The notes under the pieces: model-generated
Databases searched by the model: none
The model's input: the letters and a program-made list of their open reading frames with translations, nothing else
Told to the model about the DNA's origin: nothing
Shown: positions 1 to 7,899 of the stretch, in pieces
How the letters are laid out: the number at the start of each line of letters is the position of its first letter
Numbering within the stretch: the first letter of the stretch is position 1
Made by a program: the position numbers and the translations under genes
DNA from: Oleispira sp036960605
Lineage (GTDB): Bacteria; Pseudomonadota; Gammaproteobacteria; Pseudomonadales; Oceanobacteraceae
Length of the DNA: 64,000 bases
Assembly: GCA_036960605.1 (NCBI GenBank)
Contig: JBALXI010000009.1
Span: 1-64,000, forward strand
Direction: 5' to 3'

Positions 1-62
1 TGGGGTTTTTGGAATTTATTCTGTTTCCTTGTGATACCCATGCTAACGATCAAGTTGGTGTT
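1..62 (+). other. Chimeric contig edge, copy of 46287-46348
   Basis: Bases 1-62 are identical, base for base, to 46287-46348 inside the CPBP membrane-protein gene, then the two sequences diverge. From base 51 on, the reading frame is genuine EF-Tu (QVGVPYIVVF). The last 12 bases of the match (caagttggtgtt) fit both genes, so the join sits on a short shared word. This is most simply an assembly or library chimera at a contig end, not biology. Confidence 0.85.
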
Positions 63-950
63 CCATACATCGTAGTATTCTTGAACAAATCTGACCTTCT
101 TGCAGAAGATTGCGGCGGCGCCGATTCTGAAGAATACGAAGAAATGATCGAGCTAGTAGAAATGGAGCTTCGTGAGCTTCTTTCTGAATACGATTTCCCA
201 GGTGATGATACTCCAATCGTTGCTGGTTCTGCATTGATGGCCCTAAACGGCGAAGATGAGAACGAAATGGGTACTACAGCTGTTAAGAAGCTTCTAGAAA
301 CTCTTGATACTTATATCCCAGAGCCAGAGCGCGCTGTTGATGGTGATTTCATTATGCCAATCGAAGACGTTTTCTCTATTGAGGGTCGTGGTACTGTTGT
401 TACTGGTCGTATCGAACGTGGCATCATTAATACGGGTGATGAAGTTTCAATCATTGGTCTTAAAGAAACTACTTCTTCTACTTGTACTGGTGTAGAAATG
501 TTCCGTAAGATCCTTGATGAGGGTCGTGCTGGTGAAAACTGCGGTATCCTTCTTCGTGGTACTAAGCGTGAAGATGTTCAGCGTGGCCAAGTATTGGCTA
601 AGCCTGGTTCAGTTACTCCTCACACTACTTTCTCTGCAGAAGTATATGTGTTGGGTAAAGAAGAAGGCGGACGTCATACTCCTTTCTTCAAAGGTTACCG
701 TCCACAGTTCTACTTCCGTACTACAGACGTAACAGGTGCTTGCGAGCTACCTGAAGGCGTTNNNNNNNNNNGAAAAGGAGCCGGTTTCGGCCACTTGGAT
801 GAAGGCGTTGAGATGGTAATGCCTGGTGATAACGTAAACCTAGAAGTAACACTTATCGCTCCAATCGCGATGAATGAAGGTCTACGCTTCGCTATTCGTG
901 AAGGCGGCCGTACTGTAGGCGCTGGTGTTGTTGGTAAAGTAATCGCTTAA
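51..950 (+). CDS. tuf: Elongation factor Tu, 5'-truncated and gapped
   Basis: EF-Tu carries aminoacyl-tRNA to the ribosome as a GTP complex. Only about the last two thirds is present: the NKSD guanine-binding motif, the GSAL motif, and domains II and III down to the usual GRTVGAGVV ending. The P-loop and switch regions (roughly the first 124 residues) are missing because the left edge is chimeric. After NKSD there is an acidic stretch (AEDCGGADSEEYEE) that makes this loop about ten residues longer than in E. coli. Ten Ns at 762-771, followed by 29 foreign-looking bases, interrupt domain III between ELPEGV and EGVEMVMPGDN. The gene lies just before rpsJ, the normal place for tufA at the end of the str operon. 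The identity is certain; the reading across the gap is not. Confidence 0.95.
   Translation, partial: QVGVPYIVVFLNKSDLLAEDCGGADSEEYEEMIELVEMELRELLSEYDFPGDDTPIVAGSALMALNGEDENEMGTTAVKKLLETLDTYIPEPERAVDGDFIMPIEDVFSIEGRGTVVTGRIERGIINTGDEVSIIGLKETTSSTCTGVEMFRKILDEGRAGENCGILLRGTKREDVQRGQVLAKPGSVTPHTTFSAEVYVLGKEEGGRHTPFFKGYRPQFYFRTTDVTGACELPEGVXXXXKGAGFGHLDEGVEMVMPGDNVNLEVTLIAPIAMNEGLRFAIREGGRTVGAGVVGKVIA
762..800. other. Scaffold gap plus spurious contig end inside tuf
   Basis: Ten Ns (762-771) are followed by 29 bases that do not encode EF-Tu. The word gaaggcgtt occurs on both sides (753-761 and 801-809), and EF-Tu normally runs straight from ELPEGV to EMVMPGDN. The two contigs therefore probably overlap by nine bases and the intervening 39 positions are artefact. 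The frame is kept only because 48 extra bases (39 + 9) happen to divide by three. Confidence 0.8.
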
Positions 951-1046
951 TCGATTCCTATACTCTTCAATATCTTTTAGGTATTGAAATTAAAGTTAAA
1001 AATATTCTATAGCGTAAGTTGTTGATTATTTGAGGCTTTATATTGA

Positions 1047-1088
1047 GAAAGGCCTTCTTCCCTACTAGGGAAGGAGGCCTTTCTTTTT
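1047..1088 (+). terminator. Intrinsic terminator after tuf
   Basis: A long hairpin pairs aaaggcc-ttcttccc with gggaagga-ggccttt around a short loop near 1066, followed by the T-rich tract ttcttttt. It separates the tuf transcript from the S10 operon promoter directly downstream. Confidence 0.85.
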
Positions 1089-1094
1089 GTGTGC

Positions 1095-1123
1095 TTGACA
1101 CTTTTTGATCAGAAGCATACAAT
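1095..1123 (+). promoter_or_regulatory. Sigma-70 promoter of the S10 operon
   Basis: A perfect -35 hexamer TTGACA (1095-1100) and a near-perfect -10 TACAAT (1118-1123) are separated by 17 bases. They lie between the tuf terminator and rpsJ, leaving a leader of roughly 55 nt. The match is close to consensus, as expected for a strongly expressed ribosomal operon. Confidence 0.85.
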
Positions 1124-1183
1124 TCGCCTCCCTTTTCGAAGGGTGTTCGGCTGTATATAAACATTAATTGGAGACTGGAACGA

Positions 1184-1495
1184 ATGCAAAATCAAAGTAT
1201 CCGTATCCGTTTGAAAGCATTTGACCATTTGTTGATCGATTCTTCGACTCAAGAAATTGTTGAAACTGCTAAACGTACAGGCGCTCAGGTTCGTGGTCCT
1301 ATTCCACTACCTACTCGTAAAGAGCGTTTTACAGTATTGGTTTCACCACACGTCAACAAAGACGCTCGTGATCAGTTTGAAATCCGTACACATAAACGCA
1401 TGCTTGACATTGTTGAGCCAACTGAAAAGACAGTTGACGCGTTGATGAAGCTTGATTTGGCTGCCGGTGTGGAAGTTCAAATTAGCTTAGGTTAA
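1184..1495 (+). CDS. rpsJ: 30S ribosomal protein S10 (uS10, NusE)
   Basis: This small-subunit head protein also acts as NusE in transcription antitermination with NusB and NusG. The 103-residue length equals that of the family, and the IRIRLKAFDH start and RTHKRMLDI segment are diagnostic. The ATG is preceded by a ggag ribosome-binding site at about 1171. It is the first gene of the S10 operon, behind the promoter at 1095-1123; a 124-nt spacer separates it from rplC. Confidence 0.98.
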   Translation: MQNQSIRIRLKAFDHLLIDSSTQEIVETAKRTGAQVRGPIPLPTRKERFTVLVSPHVNKDARDQFEIRTHKRMLDIVEPTEKTVDALMKLDLAAGVEVQISLG

Positions 1496-1619
1496 TAATT
1501 AGACAATTTTGTTTGATTGTTAACCAGCACAGGTCTTGTGTAACGCTCAATGAAATCATTAGTGATTGATTTGGAGCGGCCATAGCGGGTATTAGCCCCC
1601 TACACTAGAGGAAAGTATT

Positions 1620-2252
1620 ATGACTATAGGTTTAGTCGGCAAGAAAGCTGGCATGACCCGAGTTTTTTCTGAGGATGGCCAAGCTATCCCTGTAACCGTA
1701 ATTGAAGTTCCGACTCAATTAGTTACACAGATCAAAACTCAAGAAACTGATGGCTACCAAGCTATTCAGGTTACTTATGGTGAGAAGAAAGCTTCTCGCG
1801 TTTCAAAGCCAGCAGCTGGTCACTTCGCTAAAGCGGGTGTTCAAGCAGGTCGTGGTCTTTGTGAATTCCGTACTGAAGAAGAGTTTACTGTAGGCGCTGA
1901 GCTTACTGTTTCTCGTTTTGAAGATGGGCAGAAAGTAGATGTAACCGGTACCTCTAAAGGTAAAGGTTTTCAAGGTGGTGTTAAGCGTTGGAATTTCCAA
2001 ATGCAAGATGCTACACACGGTAACTCATTGTCTCACCGTGCACCTGGTTCAATCGGTCAGTGTCAAACTCCTGGTCGTGTTTGGAAAGGTAAGAAAATGG
2101 CAGGTCACATGGGTTCTGAGCAGGTAACTACTCAAAGCTTAGAGATCATTCGTGTCGATGTTGAACGCGGCTTGTTGTTGGTTAAAGGTGCAGTACCCGG
2201 CGCTACCGGCGGTGATCTGATCGTTAAACCAGCTGTTAAGATTAAGCGCTAG
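1620..2252 (+). CDS. rplC: 50S ribosomal protein L3 (uL3)
   Basis: L3 is an early assembly protein whose extension reaches the peptidyl-transferase centre. The 210-residue product shows the family block HRAPGSIGQCQTPGRVWKG, which includes the glutamine that PrmB methylates in E. coli, and the MAGHMG motif. A ribosome-binding site (gaggaaag) precedes the ATG. rplD follows after ten bases, so both are probably in one transcript. Confidence 0.98.
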   Translation: MTIGLVGKKAGMTRVFSEDGQAIPVTVIEVPTQLVTQIKTQETDGYQAIQVTYGEKKASRVSKPAAGHFAKAGVQAGRGLCEFRTEEEFTVGAELTVSRFEDGQKVDVTGTSKGKGFQGGVKRWNFQMQDATHGNSLSHRAPGSIGQCQTPGRVWKGKKMAGHMGSEQVTTQSLEIIRVDVERGLLLVKGAVPGATGGDLIVKPAVKIKR

Positions 2253-2262
2253 GAGAACAACT

Positions 2263-2865
2263 ATGGAACTGACAACAAACAGTGGTGCCACTGTATCTGT
2301 TTCCGAAGTTGCTTTCGGTCGCGAATACAATGAATCATTAGTACATCAGGTTGTTACGGCATACCTGTCTACTGGTCGTCAAGGTACTAAAGCACAGAAA
2401 AACCGCGCAGCTGTAAGCGGCGGTGGTGCTAAGCCTTGGCGTCAAAAAGGTACTGGCCGAGCTCGTGCTGGTACATCTCGTGGTCCTATCTGGCGCAAAG
2501 GTGGTGTTACATTCGCCGCTAGCCCACGTAGCTTCGAGCAAAAAGTTAATAAGAAGATGTATCGCGCAGCGATGCAGAGCATTCTTTCTGAATTAGTTCG
2601 TCAAGAGCGTTTAGTTATTGCTGAGGAATTCACTATGGATTCTCACAAGACTAAAGACTTCGTTGCGAAGATGGCAGAGTTGCAGTTAAGCAACGTGCTT
2701 ATCATTGCTGAAGATCTGGATGAAAAACTTTACTTAGCTTCTCGTAACGTTCCACACGTTGCAGTTACTGAAGCGGGTGCTGTTGATCCTGTGAGCCTAG
2801 TTGCCTTTGATAAAGTATTGGTAACAGTCTCTGCTCTTAAGAAATTAGAGGAGACTTTAGGATGA
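2263..2865 (+). CDS. rplD: 50S ribosomal protein L4 (uL4)
   Basis: L4 binds 23S rRNA and lines the exit tunnel; in E. coli it also represses its own S10 operon. The 200-residue protein has the basic loop with GRARAGTSRGPIWRKGG that reaches the tunnel. Its stop codon overlaps the rplW start by four bases (2862-2865), which suggests translational coupling. I cannot show from sequence whether the E. coli-type autoregulation applies here. Confidence 0.98.
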   Translation: MELTTNSGATVSVSEVAFGREYNESLVHQVVTAYLSTGRQGTKAQKNRAAVSGGGAKPWRQKGTGRARAGTSRGPIWRKGGVTFAASPRSFEQKVNKKMYRAAMQSILSELVRQERLVIAEEFTMDSHKTKDFVAKMAELQLSNVLIIAEDLDEKLYLASRNVPHVAVTEAGAVDPVSLVAFDKVLVTVSALKKLEETLG

Positions 2866-3155
2866 ATCAGGAACGTATTTATAAAGTATTAATGGGTCCA
2901 CGTATCTCTGAGAAAGCGACAGTTATCGCAGAGCAAGGTCAATATACCTTCGTGGTAGCGCCAGATGCTACAAAGCCTGAAATCAAGAAAGCTGTAGAAG
3001 CATTATTCAATGTTAAAGTTGAAAATGTTCAGGTCTTGAATCAGAAAGGCAAAACTAAGCGTACTGCACGCGGCATGGGTAAGCGTAACGATGTGCGTAA
3101 AGCATACGTTTCACTTGCTGCCGGTCAGGACATTGACTTCGCTGACGCGGAATAG
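2862..3155 (+). CDS. rplW: 50S ribosomal protein L23 (uL23)
   Basis: L23 sits at the tunnel exit and is the docking point for trigger factor and SRP. The 97-residue length and the segment PRISEKATVIAE match the family. The start overlaps the rplD stop in an ATGA arrangement, and rplB begins 11 bases after its stop. Confidence 0.98.
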   Translation: MNQERIYKVLMGPRISEKATVIAEQGQYTFVVAPDATKPEIKKAVEALFNVKVENVQVLNQKGKTKRTARGMGKRNDVRKAYVSLAAGQDIDFADAE

Positions 3156-3166
3156 GAGCTAGGGTA

Positions 3167-3994
3167 ATGGCATTAGTAAAAACTAAACCGACTTCAGCTG
3201 GCCGTCGTCATCTGGTTAAGGTTGTAAACGCTGAGCTTCACAAAGGTAAGCCATTCGCTGGTTTGCTAGAGAAGAAAAGTAAGAGTGGCGGTCGTAACAA
3301 TAACGGTCGAATTACTACTCGTCATATCGGTGGTGGTCATAAGCAACACTACCGTATGGTTGACTTTAAGCGTAACAAGGACGGCATTCCAGCTGTTGTT
3401 GAGCGTTTAGAGTATGATCCAAATCGCAGTGCTAACATTGCATTGTTGAAGTACCTAGATGGTGAGCGCCGCTATATTATCGCTCCTAAAGGTCTTTCAG
3501 CAGGTGATGAAGTCCGTTCTGGTGAAGATGCTCCTATTAAAATAGGTAGCTCTATGCCACTACGTAATGTTCCAGTAGGTAGTGTTATACACTGCATCGA
3601 ATTGAAGCCTATGAAAGGTGCTCAAATCGCTCGTTCTGCTGGAACATCTGCTCAGCTTGTTGCTCGTGAAGGTACTTACTGCACCTTGCGTCTACGTTCT
3701 GGAGAAATGCGTAAAGTATTATCCGAATGTCGCGCTACTTTAGGTGAAGTAGGGAATAGCGAGCACAGCTTGCGCCAGCTTGGTAAAGCAGGTGCTTCAC
3801 GCTGGAGAGGCGTACGTCCAACGGTTCGTGGTGTTGTTATGAACCCAGTTGATCACCCACATGGTGGTGGTGAAGGTCGTACATCGGGTGGTCGTCACCC
3901 AGTATCTCCGTGGGGTATGCCTACCAAGGGTTATAAGACTCGTTCGAACAAACGTACTGATAAACTTATCGTACGTCGTCGTTCCGCGAAGTAA
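3167..3994 (+). CDS. rplB: 50S ribosomal protein L2 (uL2)
   Basis: L2 is needed for subunit association and peptidyl-transferase assembly. The 275-residue sequence contains the near-invariant block DHPHGGGEGRTSGGRHPVS, with the histidine close to the active centre, and the basic C-terminal tail ending RRRSAK. An aggagc ribosome-binding site precedes the ATG. Confidence 0.98.
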   Translation: MALVKTKPTSAGRRHLVKVVNAELHKGKPFAGLLEKKSKSGGRNNNGRITTRHIGGGHKQHYRMVDFKRNKDGIPAVVERLEYDPNRSANIALLKYLDGERRYIIAPKGLSAGDEVRSGEDAPIKIGSSMPLRNVPVGSVIHCIELKPMKGAQIARSAGTSAQLVAREGTYCTLRLRSGEMRKVLSECRATLGEVGNSEHSLRQLGKAGASRWRGVRPTVRGVVMNPVDHPHGGGEGRTSGGRHPVSPWGMPTKGYKTRSNKRTDKLIVRRRSAK

Positions 3995-4014
3995 ATTAAA
4001 AAGAGGATTGAGCT

Positions 4015-4290
4015 GTGCCACGTTCATTGAAAAAAGGTCCTTTTATAGACCACCACTTGATGACAAAGGTAGAGACAGCGTTAGAATCGGGCGAAAAACG
4101 TCCGATTAAAACCTGGTCTCGACGCTCTACGATCTTTCCGGAGTTCGTAGGACTGACCATTGCCGTTCATAACGGCCGTCAACACGTGCCTGTTTTCGTT
4201 ACTGAAGACATGGTTGGACATAAACTAGGCGAATTTTCTGTAACACGTACCTATAAAGGTCACGTTGCAGATAAGAAAGCTAAACGTTAA
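4015..4290 (+). CDS. rpsS: 30S ribosomal protein S19 (uS19)
   Basis: S19 is a small-subunit head protein that contacts S13. The 91-residue protein begins PRSLKKGPFIDHHL, so translation must start at the GTG at 4015, placed after agaggattgag. The HNGRQHVPVFV and MVGHKLGEF segments are typical. It lies between rplB and rplV in the standard S10 operon order. Confidence 0.98.
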   Translation: MPRSLKKGPFIDHHLMTKVETALESGEKRPIKTWSRRSTIFPEFVGLTIAVHNGRQHVPVFVTEDMVGHKLGEFSVTRTYKGHVADKKAKR

Positions 4291-4307
4291 TAAAGGGGTT
4301 ATATTGT

Positions 4308-4643
4308 ATGTCTGAAGTAGCCGCTATATTACGTGGAGCTCAACTGTCTGCCCAAAAGGCACGTCTAGTTGCGGATCAAATCCGCGGAAAAAATGTTTCT
4401 GAAGCGTTAACTATTCTTGAGTTTAGCCCTAAAAAGGGTGCTGACTTGATGAAGAAGGTATTAGAATCTGCCATCGCTAACGCTGAGCATAATGAAGGCG
4501 CTGACGTAGACGAGTTGAATATTTCAACTATCTTCGTTGACGAAGGTACTACCATGAAACGCATTCGTCCGCGTGCCAAGGGTCGTGCTGATCGTATCTT
4601 GAAGCGTTCTTGCCACATCACTATTAAAGTGTCTGAGAAATAG
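4308..4643 (+). CDS. rplV: 50S ribosomal protein L22 (uL22)
   Basis: L22 lines the exit tunnel with a long beta hairpin. The 111-residue protein shows the KARLVADQIRGK helix and the hairpin region with KRIRPRAKGRADRI, where macrolide-resistance changes are known in other bacteria. It is the seventh gene of the S10 operon and is followed after ten bases by rpsC. Confidence 0.98.
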   Translation: MSEVAAILRGAQLSAQKARLVADQIRGKNVSEALTILEFSPKKGADLMKKVLESAIANAEHNEGADVDELNISTIFVDEGTTMKRIRPRAKGRADRILKRSCHITIKVSEK

Positions 4644-4653
4644 GGAGTCGAAG

Positions 4654-5343
4654 ATGGGTCAGAAAGTACATCCTACTGGTATTCGTCTCGGTATTACCAA
4701 AGACCATAATAGTGTTTGGTATGCTGGTAGTGACAAATATGCAGATAATTTGTTAACTGATATCCAAGTACGTACTCTTATTGAGAAACGTCTTGTTAAA
4801 GCTTCAGTGAGCAAGGTAGTTATTGAACGTCCTTCGCAGAATGCAAAAGTTACTATTCACACTGCCCGTCCAGGTATTGTGATTGGTAAGAAAGGCGAAG
4901 ACGTAGAGAAGCTACGTAAAGAAATCACTGATATGATGGGTATTCCGGTACACATCAATATTGAAGAGATCCGCAAGCCAGATCTTGATGCGAAATTAGT
5001 AGCGCAAAGCGTTGCTAGCCAGCTAGAGCGTCGTATTATGTTCCGTCGTGCTATGAAGCGCGCCGTTCAGAATGCTATGCGTGGCGGTGCTGAAGGCATT
5101 AAGATTCAAGTTGGTGGCCGTTTAGGTGGTGCTGAAATCGCTCGTTCAGAGTGGTATCGTGAAGGACGTGTTCCTTTACACACACTACGTGCGGATATCG
5201 ATTATGGTACTTGCGAAGCACATACTACTTACGGCGTTATCGGCGTAAAGGTATGGATCTTCAAAGGTGAAGTCTTGGGTGGTATCGAAGAAGTTCGAAA
5301 CCGTGCTAAAAACCAAGGCAAAAAGAAAGGCGGCCGTTCATAG
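4654..5343 (+). CDS. rpsC: 30S ribosomal protein S3 (uS3)
   Basis: S3 helps form the mRNA entry channel. The 229-residue protein has the N-terminal GQKVHPTGIRLGI block, a KH-type RNA-binding domain (PGIVIGKKGEDVEKLR at about residues 74-90) and the C-terminal domain with GGAEIARSEWYREGRVPLHT. It ends in a basic KKKGGRS tail and is followed by rplP after 12 bases. Confidence 0.98.
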   Translation: MGQKVHPTGIRLGITKDHNSVWYAGSDKYADNLLTDIQVRTLIEKRLVKASVSKVVIERPSQNAKVTIHTARPGIVIGKKGEDVEKLRKEITDMMGIPVHINIEEIRKPDLDAKLVAQSVASQLERRIMFRRAMKRAVQNAMRGGAEGIKIQVGGRLGGAEIARSEWYREGRVPLHTLRADIDYGTCEAHTTYGVIGVKVWIFKGEVLGGIEEVRNRAKNQGKKKGGRS

Positions 5344-5355
5344 GGGTTTTTAACC

Positions 5356-5766
5356 ATGTTGATGCCAAAACGTACAAAGTTTCGCAAGATGATGAAGGGC
5401 CGCAACCGTGGCCTGGCTCGCGGAAGTAAAGTAAGCTTCGGTGAGTATGGCCTTAAGGCTACTGGCCGAGGTCGCATTACAGCTCGTCAAATCGAAGCTG
5501 CGCGTCGTGCAATGACTCGTAAAGTCAAGCGTGGCGGGAAAATCTGGATTCGCATTTTTCCTGATAAGCCTATTACCAGCAAGCCTCTTGAGGTTCGTCA
5601 AGGTAAGGGTAAGGGTAACGTAGAATACTGGGTATGCCAGATCCAACCAGGTCGTGTTTTATACGAAATGGAAGGTGTAAGTGAAGAATTAGCTCGTGAA
5701 GCGTTCGATCTTGCCGCGGCTAAATTGCCTATTGCTACAACATTCGTTAAACGGACGGTGATGTGA
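5356..5766 (+). CDS. rplP: 50S ribosomal protein L16 (uL16)
   Basis: L16 supports tRNA accommodation near the A site. The 136-residue protein begins MLMPKRTKFRK, matching the family's MLxPKRTKFRK, which decides the start at 5356 over the later in-frame ATG at 5362. The segment GRGRITARQIEAARRAM is typical. Its TGA overlaps the start region of rpmC. Confidence 0.98.
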   Translation: MLMPKRTKFRKMMKGRNRGLARGSKVSFGEYGLKATGRGRITARQIEAARRAMTRKVKRGGKIWIRIFPDKPITSKPLEVRQGKGKGNVEYWVCQIQPGRVLYEMEGVSEELAREAFDLAAAKLPIATTFVKRTVM

Positions 5767-5957
5767 TGACGGCGATCGATTTAAAAGATAAGTCAGTAGC
5801 TGAGTTGCAAACTCAGTTAGAAGAGCTATTGAGCGATCAATTTAAGTTGCGCATGCAGAAGTCTACTGGTCAGTTGGGTCAATCCCATCTAATCAAGCAG
5901 ACGCGTCGTAACATAGCTCGCGTAAAAACCGTGCTGGCTCAGAAGGCAGGTGAATAA
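5766..5957 (+). CDS. rpmC: 50S ribosomal protein L29 (uL29)
   Basis: L29 is a small two-helix protein at the tunnel exit next to L23. I place the start at the ATG at 5766, whose first base is the last base of the rplP TGA; a GTG three bases earlier is also in frame. The product is 63 residues, the usual length, with the LRMQKSTGQLGQSHLIKQTRR core. rpsQ follows after two bases. Confidence 0.96.
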   Translation: MTAIDLKDKSVAELQTQLEELLSDQFKLRMQKSTGQLGQSHLIKQTRRNIARVKTVLAQKAGE

Positions 5958-5959
5958 TC

Positions 5960-6223
5960 ATGAGTGAACAAACTACTGCACGCACCCTTACTGGTAAGGT
6001 TGTAAGCGATAAGATGGATCAAACCATCACTGTTCTTATAGAGCGTCGTGTTCAACACCCGATCTATAAGAAATTCGTGAAGCGTTCTACGAAAGTACAC
6101 GCCCACGACGCTAACAACGAATGCCAAATTGGTGACGTGGTTACTGTTAAGGAATCTCGTCCTTTGTCTAAAACAAAGACTTGGACGTTGGTTACCGTTG
6201 ATGAGCGCGCCGTTAAGGTTTAG
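5960..6223 (+). CDS. rpsQ: 30S ribosomal protein S17 (uS17)
   Basis: S17 is a primary 16S rRNA-binding protein with an OB fold. The 87-residue sequence contains TLTGKVVSDKMDQTITV and the RPLSKTKTWTLV ending typical of bacterial S17. It lies two bases after rpmC, so the genes are almost certainly co-translated. Confidence 0.98.
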   Translation: MSEQTTARTLTGKVVSDKMDQTITVLIERRVQHPIYKKFVKRSTKVHAHDANNECQIGDVVTVKESRPLSKTKTWTLVTVDERAVKV

Positions 6224-6246
6224 CGCAGTTACTAGGAGCAAATGGC

Positions 6247-6615
6247 ATGATCCAAACACAATCAATGCTGGATGTTGCTGATAACAGCGGCGCCAAACGT
6301 GTAATGTGTATTAAGGTTTTGGGCGGTTCACACCGTCGCTATGCCCGTATCGGCGACCTTATTAAGGTATCCGTTAAGGAAGCAATTCCACGCGGTAAAG
6401 TTAAGAAGGGTCAAGTACTTACAGCTGTTGTTGTTCGTACACGTAAAGGTGTTCGTCGTCCGGATGGTTCTATCATCCGTTTCGATACGAATTCTGCAGT
6501 ATTATTAAATGCTTCAGATGCACCTATCGGTACCCGTATTTTTGGGCCAGTGACTCGTGAGCTTCGTTCTGAGAAGTTCATGAAGATCATTTCCCTAGCA
6601 CCTGAAGTGTTATAG
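6247..6615 (+). CDS. rplN: 50S ribosomal protein L14 (uL14)
   Basis: L14 forms intersubunit bridges and is the binding site for the silencing factor RsfS in other bacteria. At 122 residues it matches the family exactly, with MIQTQSMLDVADNSGAK at the start and GTRIFGPVTRELR near the end. This is the first gene of the spc gene series, though no separate promoter is evident in the 23-nt gap before it. Confidence 0.98.
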   Translation: MIQTQSMLDVADNSGAKRVMCIKVLGGSHRRYARIGDLIKVSVKEAIPRGKVKKGQVLTAVVVRTRKGVRRPDGSIIRFDTNSAVLLNASDAPIGTRIFGPVTRELRSEKFMKIISLAPEVL

Positions 6616-6627
6616 GGGAGAGATAGT

Positions 6628-6939
6628 ATGTTAAAAATTCGTAGAGATGACGAAGTAATTGTTATTGCCGGAAAAGATAATGGTAAGCGAGGCAAAGTAG
6701 TTAAAGTACTTGCCGACAATCGTGTTATCATTAGCGGCATTAATATGGTGAAAAAACACCAAAAGCCTAACCCGCAGCTGCAGCAACCAGGCGGCATCGT
6801 TGAAAAAGAAGCTGGAATTCAAGTTTCTAACGTTGCAATCTGGAACCCTAAGACTGAAAAAGCCGACCGTGTTGGCTTTAAAGTTGAAGGCGAGACTAAA
6901 GTGCGTGTTTTCAAATCAACCGGCGAAGTAATCGCTTAA
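6628..6939 (+). CDS. rplX: 50S ribosomal protein L24 (uL24)
   Basis: L24 starts 50S assembly. The 103-residue protein carries a KOW motif near its N-terminus (IRRDDEVIVIAGKDNGKRG) and the family segment GINMVKKHQKPNP. The C-terminus resembles other gammaproteobacterial L24 proteins. It is preceded by a ggggagaga ribosome-binding site. Confidence 0.98.
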   Translation: MLKIRRDDEVIVIAGKDNGKRGKVVKVLADNRVIISGINMVKKHQKPNPQLQQPGGIVEKEAGIQVSNVAIWNPKTEKADRVGFKVEGETKVRVFKSTGEVIA

Positions 6940-6959
6940 AGCAACTAGGAGAAACAGAT

Positions 6960-7499
6960 ATGTCACGTTTGAAAGAACTGTACAAATCAGATGTAGTAGC
7001 CAAGTTGACTGAAGAGTTTGGTTACAAAAACGTTATGGAAGTGCCTCGCGTTACTAAAATTACCCTGAATATGGGTGTTGGTGAAGCGTTAGGCGATAAG
7101 AAACTTCTTGATAACGCCGTTACTGATATGGAAGCAATGTCAGGTCAGAAAGCTGTTGTTACTAAGGCTCGCAAATCAGTTGCAAGCTTTAAAGTACGTG
7201 ATGGCTATCCGATTGGCTGTAAAGTAACCATGCGTGCAGATCGTATGTGGGAATTTTTAGATCGTCTAATCGACATCTCTCTTCCTCGCGTACGTGATTT
7301 CCGTGGCTTGAACGGTAAATCGTTCGACGGCCGTGGTAACTACAGCATGGGTGTGAAAGAGCAGATTATCTTCCCGGAAATCGAATACGACAAAGTCGAT
7401 AAGATTCGCGGTATGGATATCACTATCACAACTACAGCTAATACGAACGACGAAGGTCATGCTTTATTGAAAGCATTGAACTTCCCGTTCCGTAACTAA
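6960..7499 (+). CDS. rplE: 50S ribosomal protein L5 (uL5)
   Basis: L5 binds 5S rRNA and contacts the P-site tRNA. The 179-residue protein includes PRVTKITLNMGVGEA and FDGRGNYSMGVKEQIIFPEI, both strongly conserved. A taggaga ribosome-binding site precedes the ATG. rpsN starts ten bases downstream. Confidence 0.98.
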   Translation: MSRLKELYKSDVVAKLTEEFGYKNVMEVPRVTKITLNMGVGEALGDKKLLDNAVTDMEAMSGQKAVVTKARKSVASFKVRDGYPIGCKVTMRADRMWEFLDRLIDISLPRVRDFRGLNGKSFDGRGNYSMGVKEQIIFPEIEYDKVDKIRGMDITITTTANTNDEGHALLKALNFPFRN

Positions 7500-7509
7500 C
7501 GGAGGTCTC

Positions 7510-7815
7510 ATGGCTAAGATCAGTATGAAACAGCGTGAAGCTAAGCGTGAGCAACTTGTTGCTAAATACGCTGAGAAACGCGCTGCACTGAAGGCGATTA
7601 TCTTAAACGTTAACTCTTCTGACGAAGATCGTTGGGCTGCGCAAATTCAATTGCAAAAGCTTCCACGTGATTCTTCTAAGAGCCGTTTACGTAACCGCTG
7701 CCAAATCACAGGTCGTCCACATGGCGTATACCGTAAATTCAAGCTTTCCCGTATTAAGTTACGTGAAGAAGGCATGAAAGGTAACGTTCCTGGCCTGAAA
7801 AAAGCTAGTTGGTAA
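7510..7815 (+). CDS. rpsN: 30S ribosomal protein S14 (uS14), zinc-free form
   Basis: S14 is a late-binding head protein. At 101 residues this is the long form without the CxxC zinc ribbon of short S14. The RDSSKSRLRNRCQITGRPHG and LSRIKLREEGMKG segments identify it. A gap of 84 nt with a terminator-like hairpin follows, which is unusual inside the spc operon. Confidence 0.97.
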   Translation: MAKISMKQREAKREQLVAKYAEKRAALKAIILNVNSSDEDRWAAQIQLQKLPRDSSKSRLRNRCQITGRPHGVYRKFKLSRIKLREEGMKGNVPGLKKASW

Positions 7816-7835
7816 GCAATTCCGGCTGCTGAAAG

Positions 7836-7863
7836 AAGAGCATTGTAATGATGCTCTTTTTTT
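7836..7863 (+). terminator. Terminator-like hairpin between rpsN and rpsH
   Basis: aagagcat (7836-7843) pairs perfectly with atgctctt (7851-7858) around a seven-base loop, and the stem runs into seven Ts (7857-7863). It has the form of an intrinsic terminator but lies inside the spc operon, so it may act as a partial attenuator that lowers expression of rpsH and the genes beyond. Confidence 0.7.
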
Positions 7864-7899
7864 CACTGCTTAGGGCGCTGTACAACAGAGGAAAGACAC

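Noticed and set aside
9..50. N-terminal extension of EF-Tu in the open frame
   Set aside because: These bases come from the CPBP gene segment at 46287-46348 and encode no EF-Tu sequence.
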